Assembly (NCBI GenBank): GCA_021401465.1
Contig: JADDMT010000092.1
Span: 54,518 to 118,517, forward strand
Direction: 5' to 3'
Length of the DNA stretch: 64,000 bases
From: Teratosphaeria epicoccoides
Lineage: Eukaryota > Ascomycota > Dothideomycetes > Mycosphaerellales > Teratosphaeriaceae
Shown: in pieces, positions 1 to 12,781 of the stretch
Layout of the letters: every line of letters starts with the position of its first letter
Numbering within the stretch: position 1 is the first letter of the stretch
Translations under genes and position numbers: made by a program
Notes under the pieces: model-generated
The model's input: only the letters and a program-made list of their open reading frames with translations
What the model was told of the DNA's origin: nothing
The model's database searches: none

Positions 1-3000
1 ACTACCTTGCAAACTAGAGCTAAAGCTACACCCCTTCTAGTAGCAACAACAGCGAGGACGATAAAGACGTCGCTATAGATAGTACTAATAAACTAGCTAA
101 CGAAGAAATCTAGCGAGATTTTACGCTAGGAACCCGTAAAGACACTATACTAGTAAACGTAGACTCTCCGCGTATGCCTACAAATATAGTACCTAATTTC
201 GGGGCTATAGTAGGCTAACTAGGATGTAGTTATAACGCACGTAACCTAAAGCCGTTTAAGGGAGACACCTTAAAAGAGGCTCGAACTTTCTTACAGGCAT
301 GTAAAGTAGTTTTCGTGCTTAACTTACGTAGATATACTATAGAGGGCGAATAGGTCGCCTTTAGTGTCATGTAGCTTAAAGAGGACAAGGAACCTCGTAA
401 CAATTAGCATAAGCGGTATAACCTTATGCGGGTCTATAATAGAACGTATACATAGGCGGACTTCCGCTAGTTCTATGTTAACTAAGACGAGGATCTAGGT
501 AACCGCGCCCTTACTATGTCTGTAGAGTATAAGAAGGCTAGGTAGGGGAAAGGGCAAACTACCTCTAGCTTTGCTACCTATCTCGCTACACTTAAGGGAC
601 AGATACTACCCTATACTAAGACGTAACGTATGCGGTACCTACTCGTCAAGCTTAATGACAATCTTCAGAACATAATCATGACTTTTCATGAACTTCTAAT
701 AACTTAGTAAGACCTTATGTCCCTTACAACACGTATAGAGATCACCTTAAAGCGAAATAGAAGGTCGGGCGGCAAGGACAATAAGCGTTTAAGCCCTAAA
801 GACCTACTAAAGGGCCGCTATTATAAGCGCCCTAAGGGTTATATCTACTATAGTAGTTTAGTCTAGAGGATTAAACGTTCTAAGCCTAAGGATAGTACTA
901 AGAAGCCTCTAGGAAGCTGCTACATCTATGTAGTAAAGGACTACTAGGCGTCCTGCTACCCTAAACGGAGTAATAGGAAGAAGGTAAGCAAGGTGTCTAA
1001 AACCTCTATAGAGGGGACGTAAAAGAAGGACAAGTCCGAGTAAGCCGAATGGCTACCGCAGGTGTCTAAGCTGCCTGTTACTAATAGTGTAGACTCGTAG
1101 CCTACCTAGCACCTATCTAGTACGGTCCGAGTTAATAGCTCGCTTAAGCTAGTAGACTATATGTTAGACAACCTAGCGGAGGTTAACGTAATACCCTAGT
1201 AGGTAATCGTACGGCTTAGTTTAAAGCCGATCCTAGGAGCCCTACTGCCTACTATGAAGTTCTTTTAGGGCGAAGGCGTAGGGGCTTAAGGCGCGTATAA
1301 TGTGCGCCTCTAACTCGCGGACTCTTTAGGAGAAGAGTGCGAGACTAACGGAGTCTTCTACGCTAAAGACGTCCCTAATAAGGAGCTCCTACTAGGCCGC
1401 CCTTAGCGCTACAAGCAGGGAGTCGTTGTTAATAGAGCTACTAATAATTAGTTCTATAGCTCTAAAGGCAAAGTTCCTGTAGTAAGGATGCGTAACGCGC
1501 ATAGCTTCTACAAAGACATGAAGAAGCTCTAATGTATGTATGTAGTCTGCATATAGAACGTTAAGGAAGACGTTACCCTTCTGCCTAAGTTAGAGTAATA
1601 CGCCGATATTTTCAACATAGAGGCTACGGCCTATACCTAGGCCCTAGACGCGGAGCATGTAATTAACCTCAAGGAAGGTTATAATCCTCTACATTAACCT
1701 CTGTATCCTATGTTAGAATCCTAGCTCGAAATACTTTGAGACTACCTCTACAAGGCGTAAAAGAATACATGGATCTGACGAAGTAATAGCGAGGCAGGAG
1801 CGCTAGTAATGTTCGTCCTAAAGAAGGACAACACGCTCCGCCTATGCGTTAACTATAGGGGCCTTAACGCGGTAACTTAGAAGAACCGCTACCCCCTACT
1901 ACTTATTAGCGAGACGCTTGACCGCCTTAGTTACGCTGCCATCTTCTTGTCTATTGACTTAAAGGATGCCTACTACTAGATACTAATCCGAAAGGGCGAC
2001 GAGTAGAAGACTACATTCTAAACGTAATACAGACACTTTAAGTATATAGTGATATTATTCGGATTAACTAACATACTAGCGACTTTCTAAGCGTATATTA
2101 ACTAGGCCCTTGCTAGCCTCGTTGATACCTACTACGTAGTATACTTAGATGATATACTAGTCTACTCTAACTTAAAGGAGGAGCATATTTAGCATCTAAA
2201 GATAGTGCTTAAATAACTCTATAAGTTTGCTCTATGTACAAACCTAAAGAAGTGCTTATTCCTTATAGACAGGATTAAGTTCCTTGGGTATATTGTCTCT
2301 ACAGAAGGCGTCATTATAGATAACCGAAGGGTGTCTGTAATTACGAGTAGCTATAATTAAGTACCCTCTAAGAAGTATAGGTGTTCCTAGATTATAGTAA
2401 CTTCTACTACAGATTTATATGGTGTTATTCGAGGATTATGGCCCCCCTTACGGCCCTCGTAAAGGGCGGAATTTAAGGCAAGAAGCTAGGGATAGTGCCT
2501 TAGGAGGAGGCTTAGAGTAAGGCTTTCTCTGACCTTAAAGTAGCTTTTTAAACTACACCTATAGTTTAGTACTTTAACCCTACTACGAAGATCTAAATAG
2601 AGACTAATGCTTCGAAATTCGCAATAGCTACAATTATATCGCAGCTCTAGTTGCATAAAGGTAGTACGTAATAGTACCTAATTGCCTTCTAGTTGCAGAA
2701 GATGCAGGGCGCTAAGCTTAATTACAAGACTTACGACTAAGAGATTTTAGCTATTATTAACAGCTTTAAGGAGTACTAACACTACCTCGAAGGCGTAGCG
2801 TACCCTATCAAGGTGCTTACTAACTATAACAACCTTCGCGGCTTCATGGGCGTGAAGTAGCTAAGTAGTTAGCAAGCAAGGTAGGCGACTTTCCTCGCTA
2901 GCTTTAACTTTGTTGTCTAGCATTATTCCGAAAAGACGAATTTAGCTAACAGTCCTCCGCGACAACCGGACTACGACACTAGAGAGTAGGGTAACTAATA

Positions 3001-3061
3001 GCTCCTCCCTACGCTACAGACAAAGCTTATAGTATAGGGTAGCGACCTGTTGTTAGCTCCT
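1..3061 (+). pseudogene. G1 Ty3/Gypsy gag-pol fragment, RIP-mutated
   Basis: Partial gag, protease, reverse transcriptase and RNase H of the G1 retrotransposon, read on the + strand. It is collinear with the reverse complement of 37510-34450 and diverges from it at about 3062. Visible landmarks are the gag stretch SSFATYLATLKGQ near 565-600, a ruined CCHC knuckle near 918-965 in which Cys and His codons now read Tyr, the RT active site YLDD at 2142-2153, and an RNase H motif near 2720-2860. Stops in frame are TAG/TAA at former Gln codons. The 5' end of gag lies outside the window; integrase, chromodomain and LTRs are absent, so this is a truncated dead copy. Family assignment is firm. Confidence 0.9.
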
Positions 3062-3330
3062 AGACGTCTTGTAGATATAGACATATTTTCTTAGATAGAT
3101 AGTAGAAAAGATATATCTATTATCTGTTCCTTAGATATTTCTTAGAGGATAGTCTATAAGATCTATCTAATAGATAATATAGATAGAACTAGATAATAAA
3201 GATGAAAGGTAGATATAAGAAGATAGAGTAGAGAATCTAGATGTATCTAGCGAATAGTAGATAATATAAGATAAGCTAGATATTTCTAGATAATCAAAGA
3301 TAATAGAAGATAAAAGATAAAAACTTCAGT
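3062..3330. repeat. GATA/TAGATA-rich low-complexity tract
   Basis: Very AT-rich DNA made of overlapping TAGATA, AGATAT and TCTAGATA words, starting exactly where homology to the G1 internal region stops. No coding potential or TIR is seen. It may be a decayed microsatellite or a RIP-saturated spacer. Confidence 0.6.
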
Positions 3331-3369
3331 TTAGCGACATTAAGAAGGTACTTGAATTTCGTGTCTATA

Positions 3370-6300
3370 CTACTACATATGTATCCTTCTGTCATAATAG
3401 AGTAGGACCTCTTAGCTGCTTCAGACAACTAAAGCGATTATGTTCCTCTTGCTCTTCGCTATTACTAATACCTTCGTAAGATATCATCCGCTTCATCTCC
3501 TCTATTATGACCTCATAGTTATAGAGCCATATGTCCGGATCTATCTCTATATCTGACGTAAACACAAGATCTGCCTTAATACATAGCTAAGCCTCTAGCT
3601 TAGCATTAGTCTTCTTAGCTTGTACCTAATAGCAAATCGTCATAATCGCAGAAAACACTAATAGACTATAATTACGATTATATCGCGCCGCATAGCGGGA
3701 AATACTAAAAGTCCGCTCTACGCTAACAGCCGCTATAGGTATACACAGAACATTACGCGTAAGGCAGGCTAGAGTAGGGAACTAGTAAGCAAGGTATCTC
3801 TATACTATACAGATCTCGTTACTAAATTAACTAAGCTCTAAGCTAAGATCTGTTTAAGTTTAGTAAGATTACACCATGTAACTTGACATGGACATGCTAT
3901 AGACAAACCTGCTTAAGGTTAGTAAGATGACACTATACATGCTAACGTAGACATGCTATAGATAAACCTACGTTTTTATACCTCTTAAACTCATTTCTAC
4001 TAACATTAACTAGCTGTGCTTAGTCTTCATGTAGAAGGAAGCCTATAAGCGTGAAGTTGCTAGACAGGCTCTTCTACAGCTAGGGGCAGGTAGTAGAAGA
4101 CAACTTAGCCCTATCCTAGTATCGCTTTTGCTATAGTGTCTCAAGTAATTTCTAAGCATGCTTAACGTACTCTAGATCGCTACTAAACTCTTGTGTCTTC
4201 TAGTAAGCATCTTTTATCCTTAGGTTTAGAAGGACTACTATCGCGTAAAGATACCTATGCGAGTAACTAGTGTCTCTGTAGTACTTGTTAAGTTAATCCT
4301 AAGCCTCGTTAAGCGCTTTGAGGAGTACCTTTTGCCATAGCGCTATCTTTTTCCGAAGCTTGCTCTTAGCCTTCTTAATAAGCTTAAATAGCATGTTATA
4401 AAAGGCAAGTGCAAAATGTAGTATAGGACCTTGCGTCTACCCGATAATTATAGTCATAAGCGTAAATAGACATGTAAGGATAATCACATAATCTAGTACC
4501 TTCTACTCCTATGGATTAAGCGCTAGCTACTTTAGATCTTAGCTATTAATGTACTTCTTAATAGCAGGGCAGAGCTTTCGATGTTAGACAAGCATAGTTA
4601 TAGTTAAATCCTATTAGGTCTTTACGTCTTATTATGCTTAGAGAGGCTTACCCTATAGTATACCCTTACTATTAATAGTCCCTTACTTTGCAAAGGCATC
4701 TTAGATACTATTAAAGGCTTCCTTACGCGTCCTGCTTACGTTAATATTAATCGTTATGTGTCGCATCTAAAACATTTACATAGGTTAGCTTATAGTCATA
4801 TGCAAGGTACTAGTAGTATTAATAGACCTTTGCAATTAGATATAGTAGCGCATATTCCCCTTAACTACTATCTAAAGCTTTTGACGTAGGTTTAAGTGAT
4901 TTAAGATTAGTCCGAGCCTCCTTCTTGTCCTAGATCCTAAGCAAATCCTCGTTAGTTGCATTAGCCCTTAACACCTTAAAGGGCTTACCCGTAGCGAGCT
5001 ATATAATATGCGAGAGGCACGGAACCTTTACTAGCTCTAGGTCTTTAATATTACTATCTGAAGCTTTAAGGTCTACGACTTCCTATAGGGCATTTTCTTT
5101 CTGAATGGCGTCGATAGCGTCATTCACAGCCTTAACCATCGTTTTATTATTGCTAGCATTGTTAGTAGTAGTCGTTATAAGCTAGCGTTAGAGTTTATAG
5201 TAAGCAATGTTATTTTCTATTATCCTCACAAAGTTGGCACTAGTGTAAGAGCCCTTAATCGAATAGAAATCAAGCAGCTCTTTACAGAAGGACTAGTTAT
5301 CGTTAATCTAATATGCTTTAATAGCAAGGAAGCATGCTTTACTATATAGCGCCTACTACGCGTTAGCTATAAGAGTAACTTTAAAGTTATCTACAAGTTT
5401 AGAAAGAAGCTTCTCCTACATAGAGGCATCTGTAAGTAGTATGCGCTACTACTAAGTTGATGTAGCTCGAAACTTAGGCTTTAGGAAGTAGCATTAGTAA
5501 GTGTTCTACATATCCTCTTCCTAGAAGAAGGTAAGAGGTAGGCCCTACAAAACAATATACTTTGTCATTATTACTAGGAAATTAGCTGCTATTAACTATG
5601 CTATAGTGCTGTCGTCTATTCTGCGGCGTTTCTATAGAAATTGTTAATAATCTAATGTGTCTACAGCATGTCTATAGCATGTCTATAGCATGTCTATAGT
5701 AGTATACCTACGTTAGATTATGTCGTAGTACCTACTAATGCGTCTAACTACTATGCACGCGCTTGCCGCGCCTCTTGACACTTCTGAGAGTTAGGGTAGG
5801 TTAAAAGAGGTGACGTCCTTATCGAGATACTTAGAGAGTTAAGTGCTTTGTCGCAGATCCTGCATATAGCTCGAGGCTCTCTAGTAGATTTAAGAGGGCC
5901 CTTATTATACATTGCCTACGCGATCGATGACTTGCTAGCTTCGCCCTATTAGATTAGCAGCCTTGTCTTCCCTTGCATTCTCTTCTTGAACCTACTAGTT
6001 AGCTGCTACTACGTTAATGTAACCTATTAGACTAAATCTTAGTAGTACTTAGAGTCGTAGAGGTAGTAGTCGCTACGCTCCTTGAAATGACAGGTCTAGA
6101 GATACTAAGGTTGGAATGGCGGTAATAATGGAACGCTGCTACTAGGCCGCTAGCTAAATGCTAACCTTTAGCTAAAGAGAAAAGTCGCCTATTAGGAACA
6201 AGTAGCAGAGTAGAGAGTAGGCGAGTCTAAGGGTTACAGTTAGGTATTACGTTAGAGGTCAAGTAATAGCGACTATCTTACTACACTCCGTCATGCACTC

Positions 6301-6430
6301 AAACGAGTTAATCGGCGTAATAGGCTCTAGCTATTAGCTTAGTAGTCTGTGTCGACTTAGGACCGTAGTGTTCTATGTATTAGTGTAGTAAGAATAGGCA
6401 TCGCTGCTTCTAATGCGTTAGTAGGAAAGT
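3370..6430 (-). pseudogene. hAT-superfamily transposase, copy 1 (RIP-mutated)
   Basis: Cut-and-paste DNA transposase of the hAT type. Reading the minus strand there is a BED-finger-like start (about 6120-6000), then DFYSIKGSYTSANF (5275-5220), the family motif corresponding to TTDNASNN read here as TTNNASNN (5185-5150), VPCLSHII (5035-5000), FALAFYNMLFELINKAKSKL (4425-4365) and the C-terminal hATC dimerisation domain with IPIAAVSVERTFS (about 3750-3705). Former Gln codons are stops. The block 3850-3967 interrupts the region before hATC. Start and end are approximate, no convincing TIR or 8-bp duplication was found, and the copy cannot be active. Confidence 0.85.
3850..3967. repeat. 59-bp tandem duplication in the hAT gene
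   Basis: Two units, 3850-3908 and 3909-3967, both of form CTG[TC]TTAAG...GACATGCTATAGA[CT]AAAC. Each contains the GACATGCTATAGACA word that recurs around 5.66, 8.09, 9.89, 11.98 and 13.4-14.2 kb. The block separates the transposase core from hATC, so it may be an insertion or an expanded intron. Confidence 0.7.
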
Positions 6431-6599
6431 AAACAAACAACAGATAGATATAGATATCTGACTGTTTACAGATAGATAGTTTTTTGTTATTATACACTCT
6501 GTTACGCTTAAGAGGCTAGCTTTAGACTAAAATTGTAGTTAAAGCTAGTTTCAATTTAACGCTAACTTAAAGCAAGGCCCGCTTAGTACGGCCCTTGCG

Positions 6600-8060
6600 A
6601 AATGAGCTCTATTAAGAAGCTAGTCAAATTAATGCCCTAGTAGGTGTAGTAGCGCTTTCTCGCTATATCTAGCTGCCTCTATAGCAGACATTCCTTTCTA
6701 GTCCTATGCTCTAATTAATGCTCTTATGTAAAAACGCTTATTCTTCTCTAGGCCTAACGCCTTAGTTCTACACTAAACACAAGGCTAGCTAGTCGCAATC
6801 TCTAGATCAAACCATCATTTGCTGCCTAGAAAGTACTAGCGTACTACTACTAAAACAGCTTGCTTGTAACTACAATCTAGTAATAATATCCTTCTGCCTG
6901 CTACAACTCTGTCAGTTGTGCCTCTAAGAAGCTATGTCTAATCTAGTAGTTAGTTGTATTAGCGCTTAGCGGGTAGAGAGAAGTAGGCCCTAGGAACTCG
7001 TATTGTCTAAGGATCTTCCTCTTAGTCTTAACATCGCGTTCTAGTTAGAGAAACACGTTTTAAAAGAACTGCTTGTCCTACATCAAGAAGCCCCGCATCA
7101 TAGCCTACTCTAGGGTGCTAATAAGATAGTATATACATATAGGCTTACTAGCTTCGACCTACTTAAGGAGGCGCTATTTTGTGAAAGTTAGCACTTACTA
7201 ATAGTACGCTAGACGTAAAACGTACCTTGATCTCTGTCTTTATTAGCAGATTATACTCTAACAAGGGCTACTCTTCTAGCCTGTTATCCTACTTATGTAA
7301 GCAATTAAGCTTTCTGCGGAGGTAGAACGTAGTAGATCTCTAGAAGTTTAAAGAAACCCTAACTACTACCTTTTGCTCTACTAGCTAGAATGATCTATAT
7401 ACCCTCTTCTCTGTTTCTACATTAGTCATATTATGATCCTCGATCTCCTACTTCTAGAATTAATCTTCTAAATATGGCTCTATATTATCTAGACGCCATA
7501 TGATACTAATACGGTTAATACTAGGGGGCCATTAGAGCCGCATAGGTTCTAATGTCCGCCCTTAGCATGTAGTAACCCTGCTACATACAGCAAGGGGGTC
7601 CTTCGTACATACGTTAGCTTGTATGTTGTCTAAGTAGGATTAGTTGTCAACGTAGGACGCCCCTACGTCGCTGACCCTATAGTACCCCTGCGGGGTTAGG
7701 CTCAGACATGCTTTCCCTAATTAAGGAGCGTTAGGGGTTATAAGTACCCTTAGCGCTACCTCTGTAATAAGCAGAAAGTAGCGCTATCTTGTACCTACTA
7801 AAAGGTCGGATTACTCTGTAATACTACGAGATATTTCTATATCATATAGTATATACATCTATATTAGATACTAACCTAGGCGCATTTACATCATCTTAAT
7901 AACAGGTTCGGCCGTTCTAAAGAGTAATAACCTCAAGACAAAATGCTTAGCTGTTAAAATCTCTCGTAGCCTAATTATTACTAGTATTATTATTGCCTGT
8001 AGTCTCTTGCTCTTTACTATCTTCATCGTACTCTAGGAGTAGTAACATGCTATTATTAGC
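6600..8060 (-). pseudogene. ORF-X copy 1: unidentified ORF upstream of hAT transposase
   Basis: Minus-strand coding relic upstream of and codirectional with the transposase, split by a solo LTR at 7507-7866. Segments readable in both copies include TEKRVYRSFQL, VVRVSL[ND]FQRS and VSANFHKIAP. I do not recognise the family. Charged and Gln-rich stretches with TAG/TAA at probable Gln codons argue for a once real protein. It is duplicated as part of the same unit as the hAT gene, so it may be a second transposon-encoded protein or part of an older element next to it. Confidence 0.5.
7507..7866 (-). mobile_element. Solo LTR of G1, with 5-bp TSD GATAC
   Basis: A 360-bp element that is the reverse complement of the LTR at 30001-30360, with RIP-altered ends (TAATA...TATTA for TGATA...TATCA). 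It is flanked by GATAC at 7502-7506 and 7867-7871. The other hAT unit has an uninterrupted, matching sequence near 11750. This is insertion followed by LTR-LTR recombination, after the tandem duplication. Confidence 0.95.
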
Positions 8061-8152
8061 CTAACTAAAGTACGTTAGCTACTATAGACATGCCGTAGAC
8101 ATGCTGTAGACATACTGTAGACACATAGATAGACTTACAATTTCTGCTTAGA

Positions 8153-10690
8153 AGCTTGCTCTTAGCCTTATTAATAAGCTCGAATAGCATGTTATAAAAG
8201 GCAAGTGCAAAATGTAGTATAGGACCTTACGTCTGCCTCATGATTATAGTCATAAGCGTAAACAGACATGCAAGGTTAATTACATAATCTAGTACCTTCT
8301 ACTCCTATAGATTAAGCGCTAGCTACTTTAGATCTTAGCTATTAATGTACTTCTCAATAGTAGGGCGGAGCTTTTAATATCAGATAAGCATAATTATAGT
8401 TAAATCCTATTAGGTCTTCACGTCTTGTTATACTTAGAGAGGCTTGCCCTATAGTATACCCTCGCTATTAATAGTCCCTTACTTTGCAAAGGCATCTTAG
8501 ATACTATTAAAGGCTTCCTTATACGTCCTGCTTACGTTGATATTAATCGTTATGTGTTAGATCTAAAACATTTACATAGGTTAGCTTGTAGTTATATGTA
8601 AGGTACTAGTAGTATTAACATACCTTTGTAATTATAGCATGAGAGTTATAGATTAGAACACTATAGCATAAGTCATAACACATGCACGGGGAAATGATCT
8701 GTTACGTGAGGACAGATACCTAGATTTGTAGGGCTAGCCTACAGATCTACAGGCCTACATAGAGGAAAGGATCTGTCACGTAAGAATAGACACCTAGATC
8801 TGTAGGGTTAGTCTACAGATCTATAGACACAGGTCTAACAGGTCTGGCGACAGACCTAACAGAGCTGCTATACCTCTCTAGTATAAAGGAATAGCTTCAG
8901 GCTAGGCAGTTAGGAGCTTCGTGCTTAATTCTAGCTACTTCACGAAGTATAATTAGTTACAAGGTTAATTGCTATTATCGATATTCTTCACTACTCTTCG
9001 AGTCTAACACCTGATCCCCTTCCTGTTATTAGCAACTACCCTTATAACAAATTACATATAGTAGCGCATATTCCCCTTAACTTGTATCTAAAGCTTTTAA
9101 CGTAGCTTCAAGCAATTTAAGATTAGTCCGAGCCTCCTTCTTGTCCTAGATCCTAAATAAATCCTCGTTAGTCGCATTAGCCCTTAATACCTTGAAGAGC
9201 TTACCCGTAGAAAGCTGTATAGTATACGAAAGGCACGGAACCTTTACTAGCTCTAGGTCTTTAATATTAGTATCTGAAGCTTTAAGGTCTACGACTTCCT
9301 GTAGGGCATTTTCTTTCCAAATAGCGTCGATAGCGTCATTCATAGCCTTGACTATCGTTTTATTGCTGCTAGTGTTGTTAGTAGTAATCGTTATAAGCTA
9401 GCGTTAGAGTTTGTAGTAAGTAATGTTATTTTCTATTATCCTCGCAAAGTTAGTACTAGTATAAGAGCCCTTAATCGAATGGAAATCAAACAGCTCTTTA
9501 TAGAAGGACTAGTTATCGTCAATCTAATATGCTTTGACAGCAAGGAAGCATGCTTTACTATATAGCGCCTACTACGCGTTAGCTATAAGAGTAACTTTAA
9601 AGTTACCTAGAAGTTTAGAAAGAAGCTTCTCCTGCATAGAGGCATCTATAAGCAGTATGCGCTACTACTAACTTAATGCAGCTCGAAACTCAGGCTTTAA
9701 GAAGTAGCATTAGTAAGTATTCTACATATCCTCTTCCTAGAAGAAGGTAAGAGGTAGGCCCTACAAAACAATACACTTTGTCATTATTACTAGGAAGTTA
9801 GCTGCTATTAACTATGCTGTAGTGCCGTTGTCTATTCTGCGGCGTTTCTATAGAAATCGTTAATAATCTAATGTGTCTATAGTATGTCTATAGTATGTCT
9901 ACAGCATGTCTATAGTAGTATACCTATATTAGATTACGTCGTAGTACCTACTAATGCGTCTGACTACTATGCACGCGCTTGCCGCGCCTCTTGACACTTC
10001 TAAGAGTTAGGGTAGGCTAGAAGAGGTGACGTCCCTATCGAGATAGTTAGATAGTTAAGTGCTTTGTCGTAGATCCTGCATATAGCTTAAGGCTCTCTAG
10101 TAGATTTAAGAGTACCCTCATCGTATATTGCCTACGCGTTCGATGACTTGCTAGCCTTACCCCATTAGATTGGCAGCCTTGTCTTCCCTTGCATTCTCTT
10201 CTTGAACCTACTACTTAGCTGCTACCCTGTTAATGTAACCTATTAGACTAAATCTTAGTAGTACTTAGGGTCGTAGAGGTAGCAGTCGCCACGCTCCTTG
10301 AAATGACAGGTCTAGAGATGCTAAGGTCGGAATAGCGGTAACAAAGGAACGCTGCTACTAGGCTGCTAGCTAAATGCTAACCTTTAGCTAAAGAGAAAAG
10401 TCGCCTGTTAGGAACGAGTAGCAGAGCAGAGAGTAGGTGAGTCTAGAGGTTACGGTTAGGCATTACATTAGAGGTCAAGTAATAGCGACTATCTTACTAT
10501 ACTCCGTCATGTACTTAAACGAGTTAATCGGCGTAATAGGCTCTAGCTATTAGCTTAGCATTCTGTGTTAACTTAGGACTATAGTGTTCTATGTATTAGT
10601 ATAGTAAGAATAGGCATCCCTGCTTCTAACGCGTTAGTAGGAAAGTAAACAAACAACAGATAGACGCAGATATCTGACTGTTCATAGATA
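8153..10690 (-). pseudogene. hAT transposase, copy 2 (truncated, RIP-mutated)
   Basis: Second copy of the hAT transposase lacking the hATC end: homology to copy 1 starts at 4359/8153. The best open piece, 9343-9146, reads VPCLSYTIQLSTGKLFKVL, matching copy 1's VPCLSHII region. The TTDNASNN-like motif is near 9390-9360, and the DFYSIKG region is altered (TTTAAT..). A solo G2 LTR interrupts it at 8635-9049. It uses the same frame logic as copy 1, with Gln codons turned to stops, and is non-functional. It helps recover the ancestral sequence because the two copies carry different mutations. Confidence 0.8.
8635..9049 (+). mobile_element. Solo LTR of G2, with 5-bp TSD AATTA
   Basis: A 415-bp LTR in the same orientation as 14270-14715, with RIP-modified ends TAGCA...TAACA. 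It is flanked by AATTA at 8630-8634 and 9050-9054. hAT copy 1 has the empty site CCTTTGCAATTAGATATAG near 4827-4845. It keeps the two GGATCTGT...GTCTACAGATCTA units typical of the family. Confidence 0.95.
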
Positions 10691-10779
10691 GATAGTTTTT
10701 TGTCGTTATACGCTCTGTTACGCTTAAGAGGCTAGCTTTAGACTAAAATTATAGTCAAAGCTAGTTTTAATTCAACGGT

Positions 10780-12372
10780 AACTCGAAGCGAGGCCTGCTT
10801 AGTACGGCCCTTACGAAATGAGCTCTATTAAGAAGCTAGTCAAATTAATGCCCTAGTAGGCGTAGCGTTAATGCGTAGGGCTTTCTCGCTATATCTAGCT
10901 ACCCCTATAGCGGACATTCCTTTCTAGTCCTATGCTCTAATCGATACCCTTCTGTAAAAACGCTTATTCCTCTCTAGGCCTAACGCCTTAGTTCTATACT
11001 AAACATAAGGCTAGCTAGTCGTAATCTCTAGATTAAACTATCATTTGCTACCTAGAAAGCCTCGTAGCTGTCATGCTAAACAGCACTAGCGCACTACTGC
11101 TAAAACAGCTTGCTTGTAACTGTAATCTAGTAACGATATCCTTCTACCCGCTACAACTCTGTCGGTTGTGCCTCTAAGAAGCTATGTCTGATCTAGTAGT
11201 TAGTCGTATTAGCGCTTAGCAGGTAGAGAGAAGCAGGCTCTAGGAACTCGTATTGTCTAGGGATCTTCCTCTTAGTCTTAAGATCGCGTTCTAGTTAGAG
11301 AAACACGTTCTAAAAGTACTGCTGTCCTACATTAAGAAGCCCCGCATTTTAGCCTGCTCTAGGGCGCTAAGAAGATAGTATATGCGTATAGGCTTACTAG
11401 CTTCGATTAGCTTAAAGAGGCGCTATTTTGTGAAAGTTAGCACTTACTAATAGTACACTAGACGCAAAACGTACCTTAATCTCTGTCTTCGTTAGCAGAT
11501 CACATTCAAACAAGGGCTGCTCTTCTAGCCTGTTATCCTATTCATGCAAGCAATCGAGCTTTATGTATAGGCGGAACATAGCAGATCTCTAGAAGTCTAA
11601 AGAAACCCTAACTACCGCCTTTTGCTCTGCTAGCTAGAATGATCTATATACTCTCTTCTCTGTTTCTGCATTAGTTATATCATGATCCTCGATCTCCTAC
11701 TTCTAGAATTAATATTCTAAATACAGCTCCATGTCACCTAGACACCATATGATAGTAATCTAGGCGTATTTAACGTAATATGCATAATCTTAACCATAGG
11801 TTCGGCTATTCTGAAGAGTAATAACCTCAAGACGAAATGCTTAGCTGTTAAAATCTCTCGTGGCCTAATCATTGCTAGTATCATTATTGCCTGTAGTCTC
11901 TTGCTCTTTACTATCTTCATCATACTCTAGGAGTAGTAACATGCTATTATTAGCCTAACTAAAGTACATTAGCTACTATAGACATGCTATAGACATACTG
12001 TAGACATGCCGTAGACATGCTATAGACACATAGATAGACTCATAATTTCTGCTCTGCTACATGCTCGACTCGTAGGAGCTAGTACGTAAGATCTTATGTA
12101 GACATGCTAGGATTCTTGTCTTTAAAGCGCTAAACTACTCGCGTTTTTGCTTTGTAGATTAAGTTCTAATACATGTCTGCTAACTAAGTATTAGGCTATA
12201 GTCTCTACCTTTGCTTGTATTCTTAAACCGCATTAGGATAGGTCGAGAGTAATCGACCTAGGTCTAAGACATAGCGCTTCGCAGGACACTTAGGGATCGC
12301 GAGATTTACTGCCTTGCGTTTTAGTGCTATGATAATTAGCAAGTATAGGTATTAGAATTCTTTAGGCGGCAT
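10780..12372 (-). pseudogene. ORF-X copy 2, with probable start codon
   Basis: More complete copy of the unidentified ORF. A plausible ATG at 12372-12370 opens MPPKEF, followed by KCPAKRYVLDLGRLLSTYPNA and, after TAG/TAA codons, KTRVVQRFKDKNPSMS. Downstream it matches copy 1 (TEKRVYRSFQL, SANFHKIAP). The frame changes at least once between 12372 and 11738, or an intron is present. TAGACATGC repeats lie inside it at about 11976-12040. Family unknown; a DNA-binding or capsid-like role would be a guess. Confidence 0.45.
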
Positions 12373-12781
12373 ATAGTAGCACTTTAGTAGTAGTAACAGA
12401 GAAGAAGAAGTGTAAGTTGTAGATTAAAAGAAGCTTTGCTTTTAGGTAGTAATTAGAAGGTATAGTAAAGAAGGAAGGTATGACTTAGCGTTAGCGTTAG
12501 AGTTAACTTGTTACTCGCTAACTTACGTGACTCTTATAGCATTACTTAGCAATTAAGACTACTATCTTAAATTGTTGAAGTTAAGTACTATACTACTCTT
12601 CTAGTAACCTTATACTATGTAGCGTATATACGCTTCGATACTACATTCTTAATTAGAAGCTTTGACGCCATAGGTATTACTACTCGATTTAGAATAGTAC
12701 GGCCCTACTATGTGTGATTCAAAGTATTTTGCCTGCCCTGGATCCTGATTTTCTCGCTCTAACTTCTGTCTTGTTTACTAA
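12373..12781. other. RIP-mutated spacer, no gene recognised
   Basis: Lies between the divergent starts of ORF-X (-) and the H3-like relic (+). It is AT-rich with many TTAG/CTAA words and may hold both promoters. No TATA box or repeat could be assigned with confidence. Confidence 0.4.

Larger units (their letters stand above)
4359..12050. repeat. Direct tandem duplication of a ~3.4-kb hAT + ORF-X unit
   Basis: 4359-8150 (left) and 8153-12050 (right) are direct copies, both opening with AAGCTTGCTCTTAGCC and both closing near an AATTTCTGCT word after a run of TAGACATGC repeats. Only the left side continues into hATC and only the right side continues into the ORF-X start, as expected for a tandem duplication with its joint near 8150. 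Removing the solo LTR in each unit brings the lengths to about 3.43 and 3.48 kb. Confidence 0.75.

Noticed and set aside
9192..9401. 69-codon + strand ORF with hydrophobic end
   Set aside because: Antisense shadow of the hAT transposase segment 9343-9146, which carries family motifs.
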